Shown here: positions 1 to 7,801 of the stretch, piece by piece
Position numbering within the stretch: position 1 is the stretch's first letter
How the letters are laid out: each line of letters opens with the position of its first letter
Origin: Stygiolobus azoricus
GTDB taxonomy: Archaea; Thermoproteota; Thermoprotei_A; Sulfolobales; Sulfolobaceae
DNA: 64,000 nt
Direction of reading: 5' to 3'
NCBI RefSeq assembly: GCF_009729035.1
Contig: NZ_CP045483.1
Location: 1,014,001 to 1,078,000, forward strand
Notes under the pieces: generated by a model
The model's input: the letters and a program-made list of their open reading frames with translations, nothing else
What the model was told of the DNA's origin: nothing
Databases searched by the model: none
Position numbers and translations under genes: made by a program

Positions 1-304
1 TAAACTCCTCTCCTCCACTAACGAAAACACTTATGGTCTTCTTTATGTGGTCTACAAAGAGAATGAAATCTCTCCAGTCCAATTTGCTGACTAACTCCCT
101 TAGTTTCATTGTGCCTAGTAACAACGTTCCGTAATTGTCCACTAATTCTGATAGGGTGAACCCTTCTACGTCGTAAACTATCATAGGTTTTGCAAAACTT
201 AACTCTGCATTTTCAGGGATATCCTTGTCTTTTTTGACCTCCTTAATCCTCTTACCGTCGTAAAGGAATTTCTTATCTGGGGTGATGAACACTATTATGA
301 CCAT
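1..304 (-). CDS. Hypothetical protein, C-terminal part cut off by the window edge
   Basis: An open frame on the minus strand starts at an ATG at 302-304 (MVIIVFITPDKKF...) and stays open to base 1, so about 101 codons are visible and the C-terminus is missing. The start is a hydrophobic beta-strand-like segment (VIIVFI) followed by a charged Lys/Asp stretch, and the rest alternates hydrophobic and charged residues as in a small soluble alpha/beta protein. I recognise no family motif. It is divergent from the small gene that starts at 473, and the AT-rich spacer between them carries repeated TATATAGT elements. Confidence 0.6.
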   Translation of the reverse strand, partial: MVIIVFITPDKKFLYDGKRIKEVKKDKDIPENAELSFAKPMIVYDVEGFTLSELVDNYGTLLLGTMKLRELVSKLDWRDFILFVDHIKKTISVFVSGGEEF

Positions 305-385
305 AGGATAACATTTTAGAAATTATGAAATTTAAGCATTACTCATGAAAAATAATGAATATAGATTATCTATATATACTATTTT

Positions 386-416
386 ACTATATAATGTCTA
401 TATAGTCATATATAGT
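386..416. promoter_or_regulatory. TATATAGT repeats in a divergent spacer, possible operator
   Basis: TATATAGT occurs at 399-406 and 409-416, exactly 10 bp apart (one helical turn). Its reverse complement ACTATATA lies at 386-393. The three copies sit between the divergent starts at 304 and 473. Regular spacing plus an inverted copy suits a regulator site, but the region is very AT-rich and chance repetition is possible. Confidence 0.3.
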
Positions 417-472
417 ATATATAATGAAGTGTGTAATCACAATCGCTTAATTACAAAAAAGTATAATTAAAA

Positions 473-736
473 ATGAGGTATTTTCACATACATTATTCAT
501 TAATATCCACTGACGAATCGAGATTAGCTATGAAAAAGAACTTGGCTCAGGTAATAATGTTGATCCTCTTGGTAATAGCAATAATTATTGCTGTGGATAT
601 GTGGAGCATACCGGCTACTGGCTATTACTCTAACTTATTTGGCGTGGATCTAGGGTTGTTATTCTTAATAGCGGGTGAGGAGTTCTCGCTTTACCATTAC
701 ATAGTTTATAAAAAGCCCGTAGAACCGGAGGAGTGA
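473..736 (+). CDS. Small membrane protein of unknown function
   Basis: The frame encodes at most 87 residues. Two hydrophobic segments are visible: QVIMLILLVIAIIIAV and, after a short polar loop, LGLLFLIAGEEF. An internal ATG at 530 gives a 68-residue protein beginning MKKNLAQ, a typical charged start before a membrane helix. TATA-like boxes lie about 23 bp before 473 (CTTAATTAC) and about 27 bp before 530 (CATTAATATCC), so both starts are plausible. The stop lies just before the next gene, whose Shine-Dalgarno sequence is inside this frame, so the two are probably co-transcribed. No family is recognised. Confidence 0.5.
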   Translation: MRYFHIHYSLISTDESRLAMKKNLAQVIMLILLVIAIIIAVDMWSIPATGYYSNLFGVDLGLLFLIAGEEFSLYHYIVYKKPVEPEE

Positions 737-741
737 TAAAA

Positions 742-1038
742 ATGATTAATGTAGGTTTTTATTATAAAGTTAAAAGTGGTCACGAGAAAGAGTTCGAAGA
801 GACGTTTAAGCATGTTGCTGAGTACTTGAAATCTTTCCAAGGTTTCAAAGGTGCCAAGCTTTACAAGAGTGTTGACGATCCTTCTGAATACCTGATATAC
901 AGTGAATGGAAGAGTCTTGATGCCTTTAGAAAATTCATAGAGAGTCAAGCTTATAGGGAGACTATAAATTACGGAAAGAGTATAATGGAAGGTAGGCCTC
1001 ACCACAAGGTCTTCCAAGAAGTAAATAGCTTTTTTTAA
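742..1038 (+). CDS. Antibiotic-biosynthesis-monooxygenase (ABM) fold small protein
   Basis: About 98 residues. The pattern is that of dimeric alpha+beta ABM-fold proteins: an N-terminal strand (INVGFYYKVKSGHEKEFEETF), a helix, then YLIYSEWKSLDAFRKFIES near the middle, where the E-W-x(3)-A-F-xx-(F/W) signature of the family sits. Members include heme-degrading monooxygenases and small quinone-modifying enzymes; the substrate here is unknown. I chose ATG 742 over GTG 733 because GGAGG at 727-731 is correctly spaced for 742 and only one base from 733. The gene follows the small membrane protein with an overlapping stop/SD arrangement, suggesting an operon. A T-rich tract follows the stop. Confidence 0.6.
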   Translation: MINVGFYYKVKSGHEKEFEETFKHVAEYLKSFQGFKGAKLYKSVDDPSEYLIYSEWKSLDAFRKFIESQAYRETINYGKSIMEGRPHHKVFQEVNSFF

Positions 1039-1047
1039 AAATTTTTT
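1030..1047 (+). terminator. T-rich transcription terminator
   Basis: Two T runs (7 and 6 T) separated by a short A run lie over and just after the stop codon of the ABM-like gene. T tracts act as terminators in Sulfolobales. There is no stable hairpin, as expected for archaea. Confidence 0.4.
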
Positions 1048-1756
1048 GAAATCTGTCTATTTTATAACTGAAGTTAGGCACTAAAATTTTTTAATGCCTT
1101 TAGTTTAAGACTTCTTTCTATCAGTTCAGTTTAATATCGTGAGTTTGTAGATCATTTGAAATTATTTTTAATTAATGATAATAAACTCTTTAGAGTTATC
1201 ATGTTACCTAGTTGAATAATTTTCATTCTTCTAACAAAAAGACTTTACGAAAATTGAAGTTATAAAAAAAGTTTACCTTGAGATAATAATTAAATCTGTG
1301 ATCTCATTATTTCTTTTGGCTACCAGACTGACCTGACTGACCAGATTGACCTTCTGTCTTCTTCCCTTTCTTAGCCATACGGGTCTATTATATTTCTTGA
1401 TAGACAAGTTATTAAGCTAATCTACCGTTAAACTTGATAAATATTTACGCAAAATGTAACATAAATTAAAAGATATTGATGTAAATTCTATTAATTAAGA
1501 ATTAAACATTTGATGAAATATATTCCTTCAATAGATGTAAAATGTTTCCCCATCCCTTAAAATTCGAGGTAGGTGTTACCAAATCATCCCTAGTATCTAC
1601 CTTATTCTCTTATAAGAGAAACAATTTTATAAACTCTATATTTATTTTTTCTATTATTAGTATTTGGAACATATCTTTATTAGTCTAATGTTATCGTGTA
1701 TGTATTAAATATTTTCTAATTATAGTTTTTAATAATACTCAATGGATAAATAAAAT
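1039..1756. other. Intergenic spacer, mostly without recognisable features
   Basis: AT-rich DNA between the ABM-like gene and the zinc-finger/SRPBCC-like gene. Apart from the small minus-strand frame at 1307-1378 and a TATA box (TTTTTAATAAT at 1727-1736) about 26 bp before the ATG at 1757, I see no RNA gene, repeat family or longer coding frame. Confidence 0.5.
1307..1378 (-). CDS. Possible 23-residue basic microprotein with GQS triplet repeats
   Basis: ATG at 1376-1378 on the minus strand opens a 23-codon frame ending in TAA at 1307-1309. It starts MAKKGKK, continues TEG, then a perfect QSG triplet repeat (QSGQSGQSG), and ends SQKK. Composition is entirely polar, with seven lysines and no hydrophobic core, so it would be disordered and could bind RNA or DNA. 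The third repeat varies synonymously at codon level. It lies alone in a 718-bp spacer. A TATA-like TTAATAA lies about 38 bp upstream. It may be a real small gene or chance; conservation is the deciding test. Confidence 0.35.
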   Translation of the reverse strand: MAKKGKKTEGQSGQSGQSGSQKK

Positions 1757-2305
1757 ATGTACGAATGCTGTAACAGAACATTTGAAACCTTAAATGAATT
1801 TAAGAAACACATCAAAAGCAGGAGGGTGCATAGTCTAACTAAGTCTAATGTTATAGATATCAACCTACCGAGGAGTATTGTTTACTCCATAATTTCGAAG
1901 AGGGATTTCTTCATGAGATTGTTAAACCTTGCTAGTTTAGATAATAATGACAAGTATCTTTTACTACTACCTACCAAAAAGTACGTCGTAGGGAGTACTT
2001 TAAAGAGGTCTCTAGCAGTGAGAGTTGAAGGACCGAAGTCGGACAAAGGTCTTCCTACTTACGTAATTTATGCAGGTAACTTAATTTACAAAATAAGTTT
2101 TAAAGTTGATTCTATAGCAGAGAGTAAGACTAGAGTCTCCCTAATTTCAACCTTTGAAGCAGACATAGGTAGGCTAGGTACTTTATTGCCTAGTGTAGTT
2201 ATTAGGAAATTGAGCAATTTACCATCACCTGGTAAAATACTTGAAGAGTTTGAGAGGGAAATTAAGATCTTGGATTTACGTAGTTATGGAGTTACATCAA
2301 AATAA
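1757..2305 (+). CDS. C2H2-like zinc finger fused to an SRPBCC-like domain
   Basis: 182 residues. Residues 1-25 look like one C2H2 finger: aromatic, Cys-Cys, x3-Phe, x5-Phe, x2-His17, x6-His. The two cysteines are adjacent instead of separated by two residues, so zinc binding is uncertain. Residues about 33-175 have the strand-rich layout of SRPBCC/CoxG-like proteins: an early P-R-S-I-V-Y-S-I-I segment, long beta strands in the centre, and a C-terminal amphipathic helix (PGKILEEFEREIKI). That fold often binds lipids or hydrophobic ligands. The gene is single and leaderless, with a TATA box about 26 bp before the ATG. The SRPBCC assignment rests on overall pattern only. Confidence 0.45.
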   Translation: MYECCNRTFETLNEFKKHIKSRRVHSLTKSNVIDINLPRSIVYSIISKRDFFMRLLNLASLDNNDKYLLLLPTKKYVVGSTLKRSLAVRVEGPKSDKGLPTYVIYAGNLIYKISFKVDSIAESKTRVSLISTFEADIGRLGTLLPSVVIRKLSNLPSPGKILEEFEREIKILDLRSYGVTSK

Positions 2306-2735
2306 GGAATAGACCTACTGAAAATATGAATTTGTGGCGTTATCATGTAGGCCTAAATGAAAAACTAAGGACTTAAGAAAGCGTTTCCCCACTCACGGTA
2401 CTTTTAATTCCGCGAGCGGGGTTAGCCCTTGGTGCGGATTCATTAGCTTCACCCGCACCTCATGGGGCTCAGTCGAGCCCAACGCCATCGGGCTCCCATC
2501 TGAGGATAGGTACTTTGATCCCATTACTTTCACCTTCTCTCACCGCAAAGCGGATCATTGAGGAAGTGAACTCACTAATTATTCAGTTTCTTCATTCATC
2601 ATTAAGTAACTAGAAATATTTAGAAGTATTTAAATGTATCATTAACCTTGGAACAGCCTAGATGATACCCACTTAAGGTTTAATAAAAAGAAAAGTTCAG
2701 TAAATAATTTTAGTCCTCGTTACAGTCACAATTAT
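2306..2735. mobile_element. Spacer holding the decayed IS200/IS605-type remnant
   Basis: The spacer between two plus-strand genes contains the GC-rich block at about 2380-2560 that encodes the TnpB tail. The hairpin-prone sequence around 2411-2475 (a GCGAGCGGGG block and GGGCTC/GAGCCC repeats) fits the omega-RNA scaffold region of such elements. Element boundaries could not be fixed, and the remainder is ordinary AT-rich DNA with the promoter of the following MFS gene. Confidence 0.5.
2393..2524 (-). pseudogene. tnpB: Remnant of the 3' end of a tnpB (IS200/IS605-type) gene
   Basis: A 43-codon minus-strand frame ends in a sequence I recognise as the C-terminal tail of Sulfolobales TnpB proteins: YLSSDGSPMALGSTEP, then HEVRVKLMNPHQGLTPL, then a stop. 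Nothing upstream in frame encodes the RuvC core, zinc ribbon or catalytic residues; the frame is closed by a TGA 21 bases before the ATG. The stretch is markedly richer in G+C than its neighbours. In IS605-type elements this 3' end also encodes the omega (guide) RNA, so the scaffold sequence may survive although the nuclease is gone. No tnpA or complete element end was found. Confidence 0.7.
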
Positions 2736-3851
2736 ATGAAAAAATTTCTGATTGTTTTTATTACTTCAGCGTCCTTTTTTCTCAGCTACTTCTCGAGAAT
2801 TGCGTGGAGCATTGTTTCAGTCTACTCTTCGTTAAAGCCTACACAGGTTGAGGACAGTTTAATCTTCTCCCTATTTTTTCTCGGATACATAGTAGTTCAA
2901 ATCCCTGCTGGGATCGCAAGTAACAAGTATCCAAGGACTGTCGCCTTAGCTTCTCTATTGGGACTTAGTGCCTCCTCTCTATTGTCTGGATTGGCTACTA
3001 ATATACCTGAAGAGTATGTTGCTAGTCTTCTCATGGGGCTGAGTGCTGGTTGGATATACCCTACAACGATTAAAGTACTGTCAGCGTCTTTTTCAAGAGG
3101 GGAACTACCAGTTGTTATAGGATATTACAGCTTGGCGTGGCCCCTTTCTATTGTGTTGTCTGGGTTTATTCTACCTTTTATCAGTCTAAACATCGGATGG
3201 AGGTTTGCTTACTACTTGATCGCTTTGGTCTCGTTTTTAATAGCACTGTCCTACTTACCGTTGGACGTAAAAGTCGAGTTTAAGAATAACGGTGGTATAC
3301 TCACGGTCGTCAGAAATAGAAACGTAATTACAGTAAGTTTCTCAGGCTTTCTCTTCTTCTTGTCGTATTGGATAATAACGTTGTATGCTTACAAATATTT
3401 TCTCGACATAGGATTGAACGCATATATCGCTGGTTTCGCCTATTCATTGTTAGCCCTTGCTGGAATTCCATCTACAATGATAGCCGGTTATATAATAAGG
3501 AATATAGGAGTTAGGAGTACACTTACAATGTTTGAGAGTATTTACGGAATGTTGACTATATCCTTAGCTTACTTCATATCGGTGGTTCAAGTGATGATGA
3601 TTGCAACTTTGATGGGGTTTGTCAGGTTCGTAATCACTCCTGCTAATTCCAGTGCTGTATCTTTAATAGACAAAAACAATGCGGGGAGTGTGTCAGGTTT
3701 CGCTAACTTTTTCTGGCAAAGTAGTGGGATAGTAGCTCCTATAATAGCTTCGATAGTAATTTCAGCTCTCGGATTTCATCTCCTATGGGTAATTTGCGGT
3801 ATAATAATCCTTGTCTCCGCCGTCGTATATTACATTCTGCTAAGAATATAG
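2736..3851 (+). CDS. MFS transporter
   Basis: 371 residues, about 12 predicted hydrophobic helices. Typical MFS features are GYIVVQIPAGIASNKYPR between helices 2 and 3 (residues about 52-70, the G-x(3)-D/N-(R/K) loop signature), a dense first half, a basic central loop near residues 180-195, and a second set of helices. Length is slightly short for the family. The substrate cannot be inferred: it has no operon partners and lies between the TnpB remnant and a cysteine-cluster gene. A TATA-like ATAATTTTAG lies about 26 bp before the ATG, so the transcript is probably leaderless. Confidence 0.75.
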   Translation: MKKFLIVFITSASFFLSYFSRIAWSIVSVYSSLKPTQVEDSLIFSLFFLGYIVVQIPAGIASNKYPRTVALASLLGLSASSLLSGLATNIPEEYVASLLMGLSAGWIYPTTIKVLSASFSRGELPVVIGYYSLAWPLSIVLSGFILPFISLNIGWRFAYYLIALVSFLIALSYLPLDVKVEFKNNGGILTVVRNRNVITVSFSGFLFFLSYWIITLYAYKYFLDIGLNAYIAGFAYSLLALAGIPSTMIAGYIIRNIGVRSTLTMFESIYGMLTISLAYFISVVQVMMIATLMGFVRFVITPANSSAVSLIDKNNAGSVSGFANFFWQSSGIVAPIIASIVISALGFHLLWVICGIIILVSAVVYYILLRI

Positions 3852-4110
3852 TGGAAGTCAAATTCGAAAAAGAATTTCTTCCTAAAGTTTAATGTGTATA
3901 TTCATTATCATTTTAGATTTTACGTGATTACAAATTAAGCCATAAAGTTTGAAAATTGGCTGTTTGGTCTCAAATAGATTTAAACCACACTTGACTTTAC
4001 CAAAGTAATTTCTATAAATTATTGAGTAAATTGTTTATCCTAAGTTAAAAATTTTTCTCTTCACATTCTTACGGGTTAGTGGTATAAATTTAGATTACTC
4101 AAAGGATTAC

Positions 4111-4695
4111 ATGAATGCCGATACTATAAACCTCCTTACTAAAAAAGCTCTAAAAGGTGATGTTAACAGCCTTAAGGAGGTCATCAAGTTCCTCAAGGGA
4201 TACAACGCGCCTATTGCAAAATTCGCAATTTACTCTATAATCTATCAATTTGCAATGAATAATATAATTGATTTAGCGAATGAGTGCAAAACTTGTGGGG
4301 GTAAATGTTGTAAGCTCGGTTTACCAGTACCCGTATACCACTACGACTATGAAGAAATGCAAAGGCATTTGAGAATTAAGTTGGAGAGGAAGAACGGACT
4401 TTACTTATTACCCAGACCTTGTAAGTTTCAAAAAGACTGGATGTGTAGTATAAACTCATTTAAACCTTACGCTTGTTTGAGCTATCCATTCGCTACAGAG
4501 GACGAACAAATAGAAGTGATAAAAAACTATAATGGTAACGGTGTACCAGATTTCCAAGTTCCAGAGTTCTGTTTAGCAGGAGCAAAAGTTAAAAAGTTTC
4601 TCAATTCTTTAATAGAAAATCTTAAAAGAGAAAAGAGAACTGAACCAGACCCTGAAGAAATTATAGATGTGCTTTTGAAAGTAAAGCAACAATAA
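4111..4695 (+). CDS. YkgJ-like cysteine-cluster protein
   Basis: 194 residues with the cysteine layout of the YkgJ/UPF0153 family, which may bind zinc or iron-sulfur clusters. Residues about 53-62 read C-xx-C-xx-K-CC; then P-C-K-F about residue 108, W-M-C-S about 115, Y-A-C-L-S-Y-P-F about 127, and a last Cys in PEFCLAGAK about 150. The helical N-terminus (about 45 residues) precedes the cluster. The molecular role of the family is not well established. A TATA box (GGTATAAATTTAG) centred about 25 bp before the ATG indicates a leaderless single-gene transcript. Confidence 0.7.
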   Translation: MNADTINLLTKKALKGDVNSLKEVIKFLKGYNAPIAKFAIYSIIYQFAMNNIIDLANECKTCGGKCCKLGLPVPVYHYDYEEMQRHLRIKLERKNGLYLLPRPCKFQKDWMCSINSFKPYACLSYPFATEDEQIEVIKNYNGNGVPDFQVPEFCLAGAKVKKFLNSLIENLKREKRTEPDPEEIIDVLLKVKQQ

Positions 4696-4901
4696 AACCG
4701 CTTTCAGTATATCAGAGAATTTGGAATATTTACCTAATAAGTATATTTATCAGAGTTATCAACTTTTCAGGTTTACGAAAATTACGAATGTTATTTGTAT
4801 CGACGGTCGAAAAGATTTTAAAAAACTGAATGAAAAAATGAACAATATCTATATAAAACCCTGAATAATTTATTTATCAGTTTAAAGTTATATTTTAACC
4901 T

Positions 4902-6490
4902 ATGCAAAAAGGTGGTAAAAAGATCTTTGTAAGAGAAAGTTCTGGATTAATAAGGGATATAGGTGCATTAGATGCATTTTCAATGAACTTCGCGTATTTA
5001 GGGCCAGCAGCAGGTGTAGCTTATCCCTTAACATTTGCAGTAGCTTTACTTGGTTCTAATTGGCTCTTAGCGACTGTCTTAGGAGCTGTGCTGATGTTCC
5101 CAGTAGCACTCCTTTATTACAAATTAGCAGGTTTAATACCTAGAAGTGCTGGAGATTATATATACATATCGCGAATTATAGGACCTAGAGTTGGATATAT
5201 TCAAGCAATTGCTAACATTTTTGTATTTGCTTCAGGAGTGCCTTTATTAGCCCAACTCGAATTACCCTTAGTTTTACAGCCAGCGCTTGAAACTTTAGGA
5301 ATTACCTTTCATAACCCGTCTTTGATTACCTTTGCCCAGAACTTTTCTTTCTCTTCAGAACAAACTCCTATTTTTTTGCAACAACACTCTTAATTATAGG
5401 CGTGGCTACAGTAGTTACAATTATTAGAACCAAATACTTTGCAACTGTAATATCTGCATTAACTATGCTTCAGTTAATAGGAACTATTGCCATGATAGTC
5501 GGAATTTTTACTGTTAGTGACTATGCATCAATTTTTAACTCAGTATCTGAATCTTACTCAGGGCCTACCTATTCCTCCCTAACAGAACCCTTAGAAAGCT
5601 TCAGTCTAATTCAAACCCTAGTGCTCATGGCAGCAATTAATTCCTTCTTATACTTGTACAATAATGCTCCCACATATTTCGGTGGAGAACTTAAGAGAAG
5701 TAAAAGCACTATGTTCATAGGGTTAGTTTTATCTTACATAGTGACGGCTATCATGGCTATTGCCTTAGTTGCTGGGATTCAGTATAAGATCGGTATTTCA
5801 TTTTACGATTATACTAGTGTTAATGGTTGGACTTCTAGCGGAAATGGAATACCAATAGCTCCCAATTCGCTTTTATCTTACGTGGTTATACCCTTCCTAA
5901 ATAATTCTCCTCTAGTTACACTTATGGTCTTATCTGCAATTACGTGGTATATATTATATGCTATAATCGACTTAGCTATACCAACAAGGACACTTTTCGC
6001 TATGTCCTTTGACTGGATGGCTCCCTCTTTCCTCTCCAAAGTAAACCAAAAGTTAAAGACTCCAGTTTATTCTGCCCTCATGATAACAGCAATGGCTGTT
6101 GTTTTCGATATCCTTGAGATATATTTCGGCTTCTCAGTTGGAGTTCTATCAGATATAATAGTCTACATTTTATACCAATATTTCCCTGCTGCAATTGCTG
6201 CAATTGTCTTAGTAAAGAAGAAATTATACGGTGTTAATGATAAATCTATTGCAGTAATAGGAACTATATCCGCAGTCGTACTTTTGTTATCAGCATTATT
6301 GCTGGTAATATTTGGATCTATTAATTCTAACTTTGGCTCTATGATCTTTGCTGGGAATCTCCCACTTAACATAGGGATAATAGTGGGTCTGCCTATAGTA
6401 GCGTTAGTTATGTACGAGGGAATAAGACTTTATAGACTAAAACAAGGAATAGATATAACCATTACGTTCAAGGAAATACCACCCGAATAA
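4902..6490 (+). pseudogene. APC-family permease split by a one-base frameshift on a T7 run
   Basis: Two frames together make one amino acid/polyamine/organocation permease. The first (4902-5395) carries the N-terminal tag KKIFVRESSGLIR and helices 1-4, then stops. The second resumes in the next frame from about 5363 and ends in EIPPE. Adding one T to the T7 run at 5371-5377 restores a continuous protein of 529 residues, matching the intact paralogues (533, 514 and 529), and the rejoined sequence TPIFFATTLLII aligns with NPVYFFIASLLSLI of the paralogue at 10277. The junction T-TTT-TTG is phased exactly as a -1 slippery heptamer, so it could be a decayed gene, a sequencing error or programmed frameshifting. 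Codons on both sides look intact. A TTTATTTA box lies 28 bp before the ATG. It is probably co-transcribed with the CodA-like gene 12 bp downstream. Confidence 0.85.
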
Positions 6491-6501
6491 TGTGAGCAAC
6501 A

Positions 6502-7746
6502 ATGCTGATTATAAATGTAAAGTTTACTACGGATAATAGGCTTCATTCGATATACGTTAATAGTGAAGGAATAATAGAGTGCATTGATTGCAACAAAAAA
6601 GACGGATTAGTTATAGATGCGAAAGGAAGAGTAATCTCCTGCCCATTCGTAAACCCTCATTCCCACCTAGGGTATGCATTAACGCTAAAGTATGCAAGGT
6701 ATAATGAAAGCGGTACTTTAATAGAGGGCGTTCAGATTACTAGGGAGGAGATTCTCCGGAAAATTGATGAGGAAGATCTGAGGAAGAGGCTTAACATAAT
6801 TGCAAAGATGTTGTTCATTAACGGTGTTCTATACGCTAGGTCTCATGAACCGGTGTTAAATGACCTCGCTATTAAAATGTTAAAAGTTAGAGAAGAGGTC
6901 TCAGATCTTGTTAAAATTCAGGTTGTGGCTTTCCCTACTCCAGGTTATTTTTATGAAGACAATATTGAAAAAACTGAGAAGGCATTAGAAGAGGGAGCAG
7001 AAGTAGTAGGTCTAATACCGCACAGTGAAGGAAGTGTAGAAGAGGGGTATAAATCGGTAAAATTAGCTGTAGAGCTCGCGTTAAAGTATAACAAACTAAT
7101 TGACGGACATGTAGATGAGACTGATGATCCTTTTTCACGTTTTTCCGAGTTACTAGCTAGAGAATCTTCACTTAAAGGTATTGGTTCAAAGACTTCCATC
7201 AGTCACATGACAGCTTCTCATTCCTACGACAATTGGTATTTCCATAAACTAACTTTGCTTCTTAAGGAAAGCGGGGTTTCTGTGATTTCAAATCCAGTAG
7301 TAAGCATGCATTTACAAGGTCGATATGATAATTACCCTAAGAGGAGAGGTATTGCAAGAATTAGGGAAATGCTGAAGAACGGAGTAAACGTTGCCTTAGG
7401 TAGCGATAACGTAGTGGATGCAATATATCCTTTAGGTGATTATAATATGCTTAGGGTTGTACAAGAAGCATTTCTGGTAGACCACTTCGTAGCATCGGAA
7501 GTTACTTCTCTAATTAAAACCATTAGGGATAATGCGTATAGGGCTCTTAACATGAATAAGCCAATTATTAAAGAAGGTGAAAAGGCACAGTTTATAGTTT
7601 TACAGACAAAGAGTTTTTACGATGCCATCAGAACAGCACTACCTCCTTTTCTAGTAGTTAACGGTAAATATTACGCTCATAATAATCTTTCCCTTTCTGT
7701 AAACGGTAAAGATGTGAGTGATGAATTGATAAATTTAGTTGACTAA
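6502..7746 (+). CDS. CodA-like amidohydrolase (cytosine-deaminase family) with complete active site
   Basis: 414 residues of the metal-dependent amidohydrolase superfamily, closest in motif to E. coli cytosine deaminase CodA. Visible metal and catalytic residues: H53-x-H55; G-H203-V-D-E206 (the CodA H-C-D-E motif, with the proton-shuttling Glu); S-H235-M-T-A-S-H-S; LQGRYDNYPKRRGIARI, nearly identical to the CodA substrate loop; and D302 in GSDNV, where CodA has GHDDV. The family deaminates or hydrolyses cytosine, isoguanine, creatinine-like and triazine rings, so the exact substrate is open. It follows the frameshifted permease by 11 bp and is likely to act on what that permease imports. Of three CodA paralogues in the window this one alone keeps the Glu. 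Confidence 0.85.
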   Translation: MLIINVKFTTDNRLHSIYVNSEGIIECIDCNKKDGLVIDAKGRVISCPFVNPHSHLGYALTLKYARYNESGTLIEGVQITREEILRKIDEEDLRKRLNIIAKMLFINGVLYARSHEPVLNDLAIKMLKVREEVSDLVKIQVVAFPTPGYFYEDNIEKTEKALEEGAEVVGLIPHSEGSVEEGYKSVKLAVELALKYNKLIDGHVDETDDPFSRFSELLARESSLKGIGSKTSISHMTASHSYDNWYFHKLTLLLKESGVSVISNPVVSMHLQGRYDNYPKRRGIARIREMLKNGVNVALGSDNVVDAIYPLGDYNMLRVVQEAFLVDHFVASEVTSLIKTIRDNAYRALNMNKPIIKEGEKAQFIVLQTKSFYDAIRTALPPFLVVNGKYYAHNNLSLSVNGKDVSDELINLVD

Positions 7747-7768
7747 CTTTTCCAGCCCATTGATAGCA

Positions 7769-7781
7769 ATTTAAATATACT
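7769..7781 (+). promoter_or_regulatory. TATA promoter for the glutamine-synthetase-like/FluG operon
   Basis: AATTTAAATATAC is centred about 28 bp before the ATG at 7802, the spacing expected for a leaderless Sulfolobales transcript, and it separates this operon from the preceding permease-CodA unit. Confidence 0.6.
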
Positions 7782-7801
7782 GGTCTATTAATTTTCGAAT
7801 T

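Noticed and set aside
706-1017. Minus-strand 103-codon frame over the ABM-like gene
   Set aside because: It is fully antisense to the plus-strand gene that has an ABM motif and Shine-Dalgarno sequence; no independent motif or promoter.
2550-2610. C/D-box-like RNA on the minus strand (ATGATGA, then CTGA)
   Set aside because: Only about 9 bases separate the boxes, too short for a guide, and no second C'/D' pair was found; it lies next to the TnpB remnant.
2306-2735. A complete IS200/IS605 element
   Set aside because: No tnpA, no TnpB catalytic core and no paired ends; only the 3' end is recognisable.
5402-6490. A separate short permease gene starting at GTG 5402
   Set aside because: It lacks helices 1-4 and the N-terminal tag, which are encoded in the adjacent frame just upstream; rejoining gives a full-length paralogue. 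The GTG is internal.
6935-7199. Minus-strand frames with His/Leu/Ser-rich sequence over the CodA-like gene
   Set aside because: Shadows of the coding strand; the plus strand holds complete CodA motifs at the same place.
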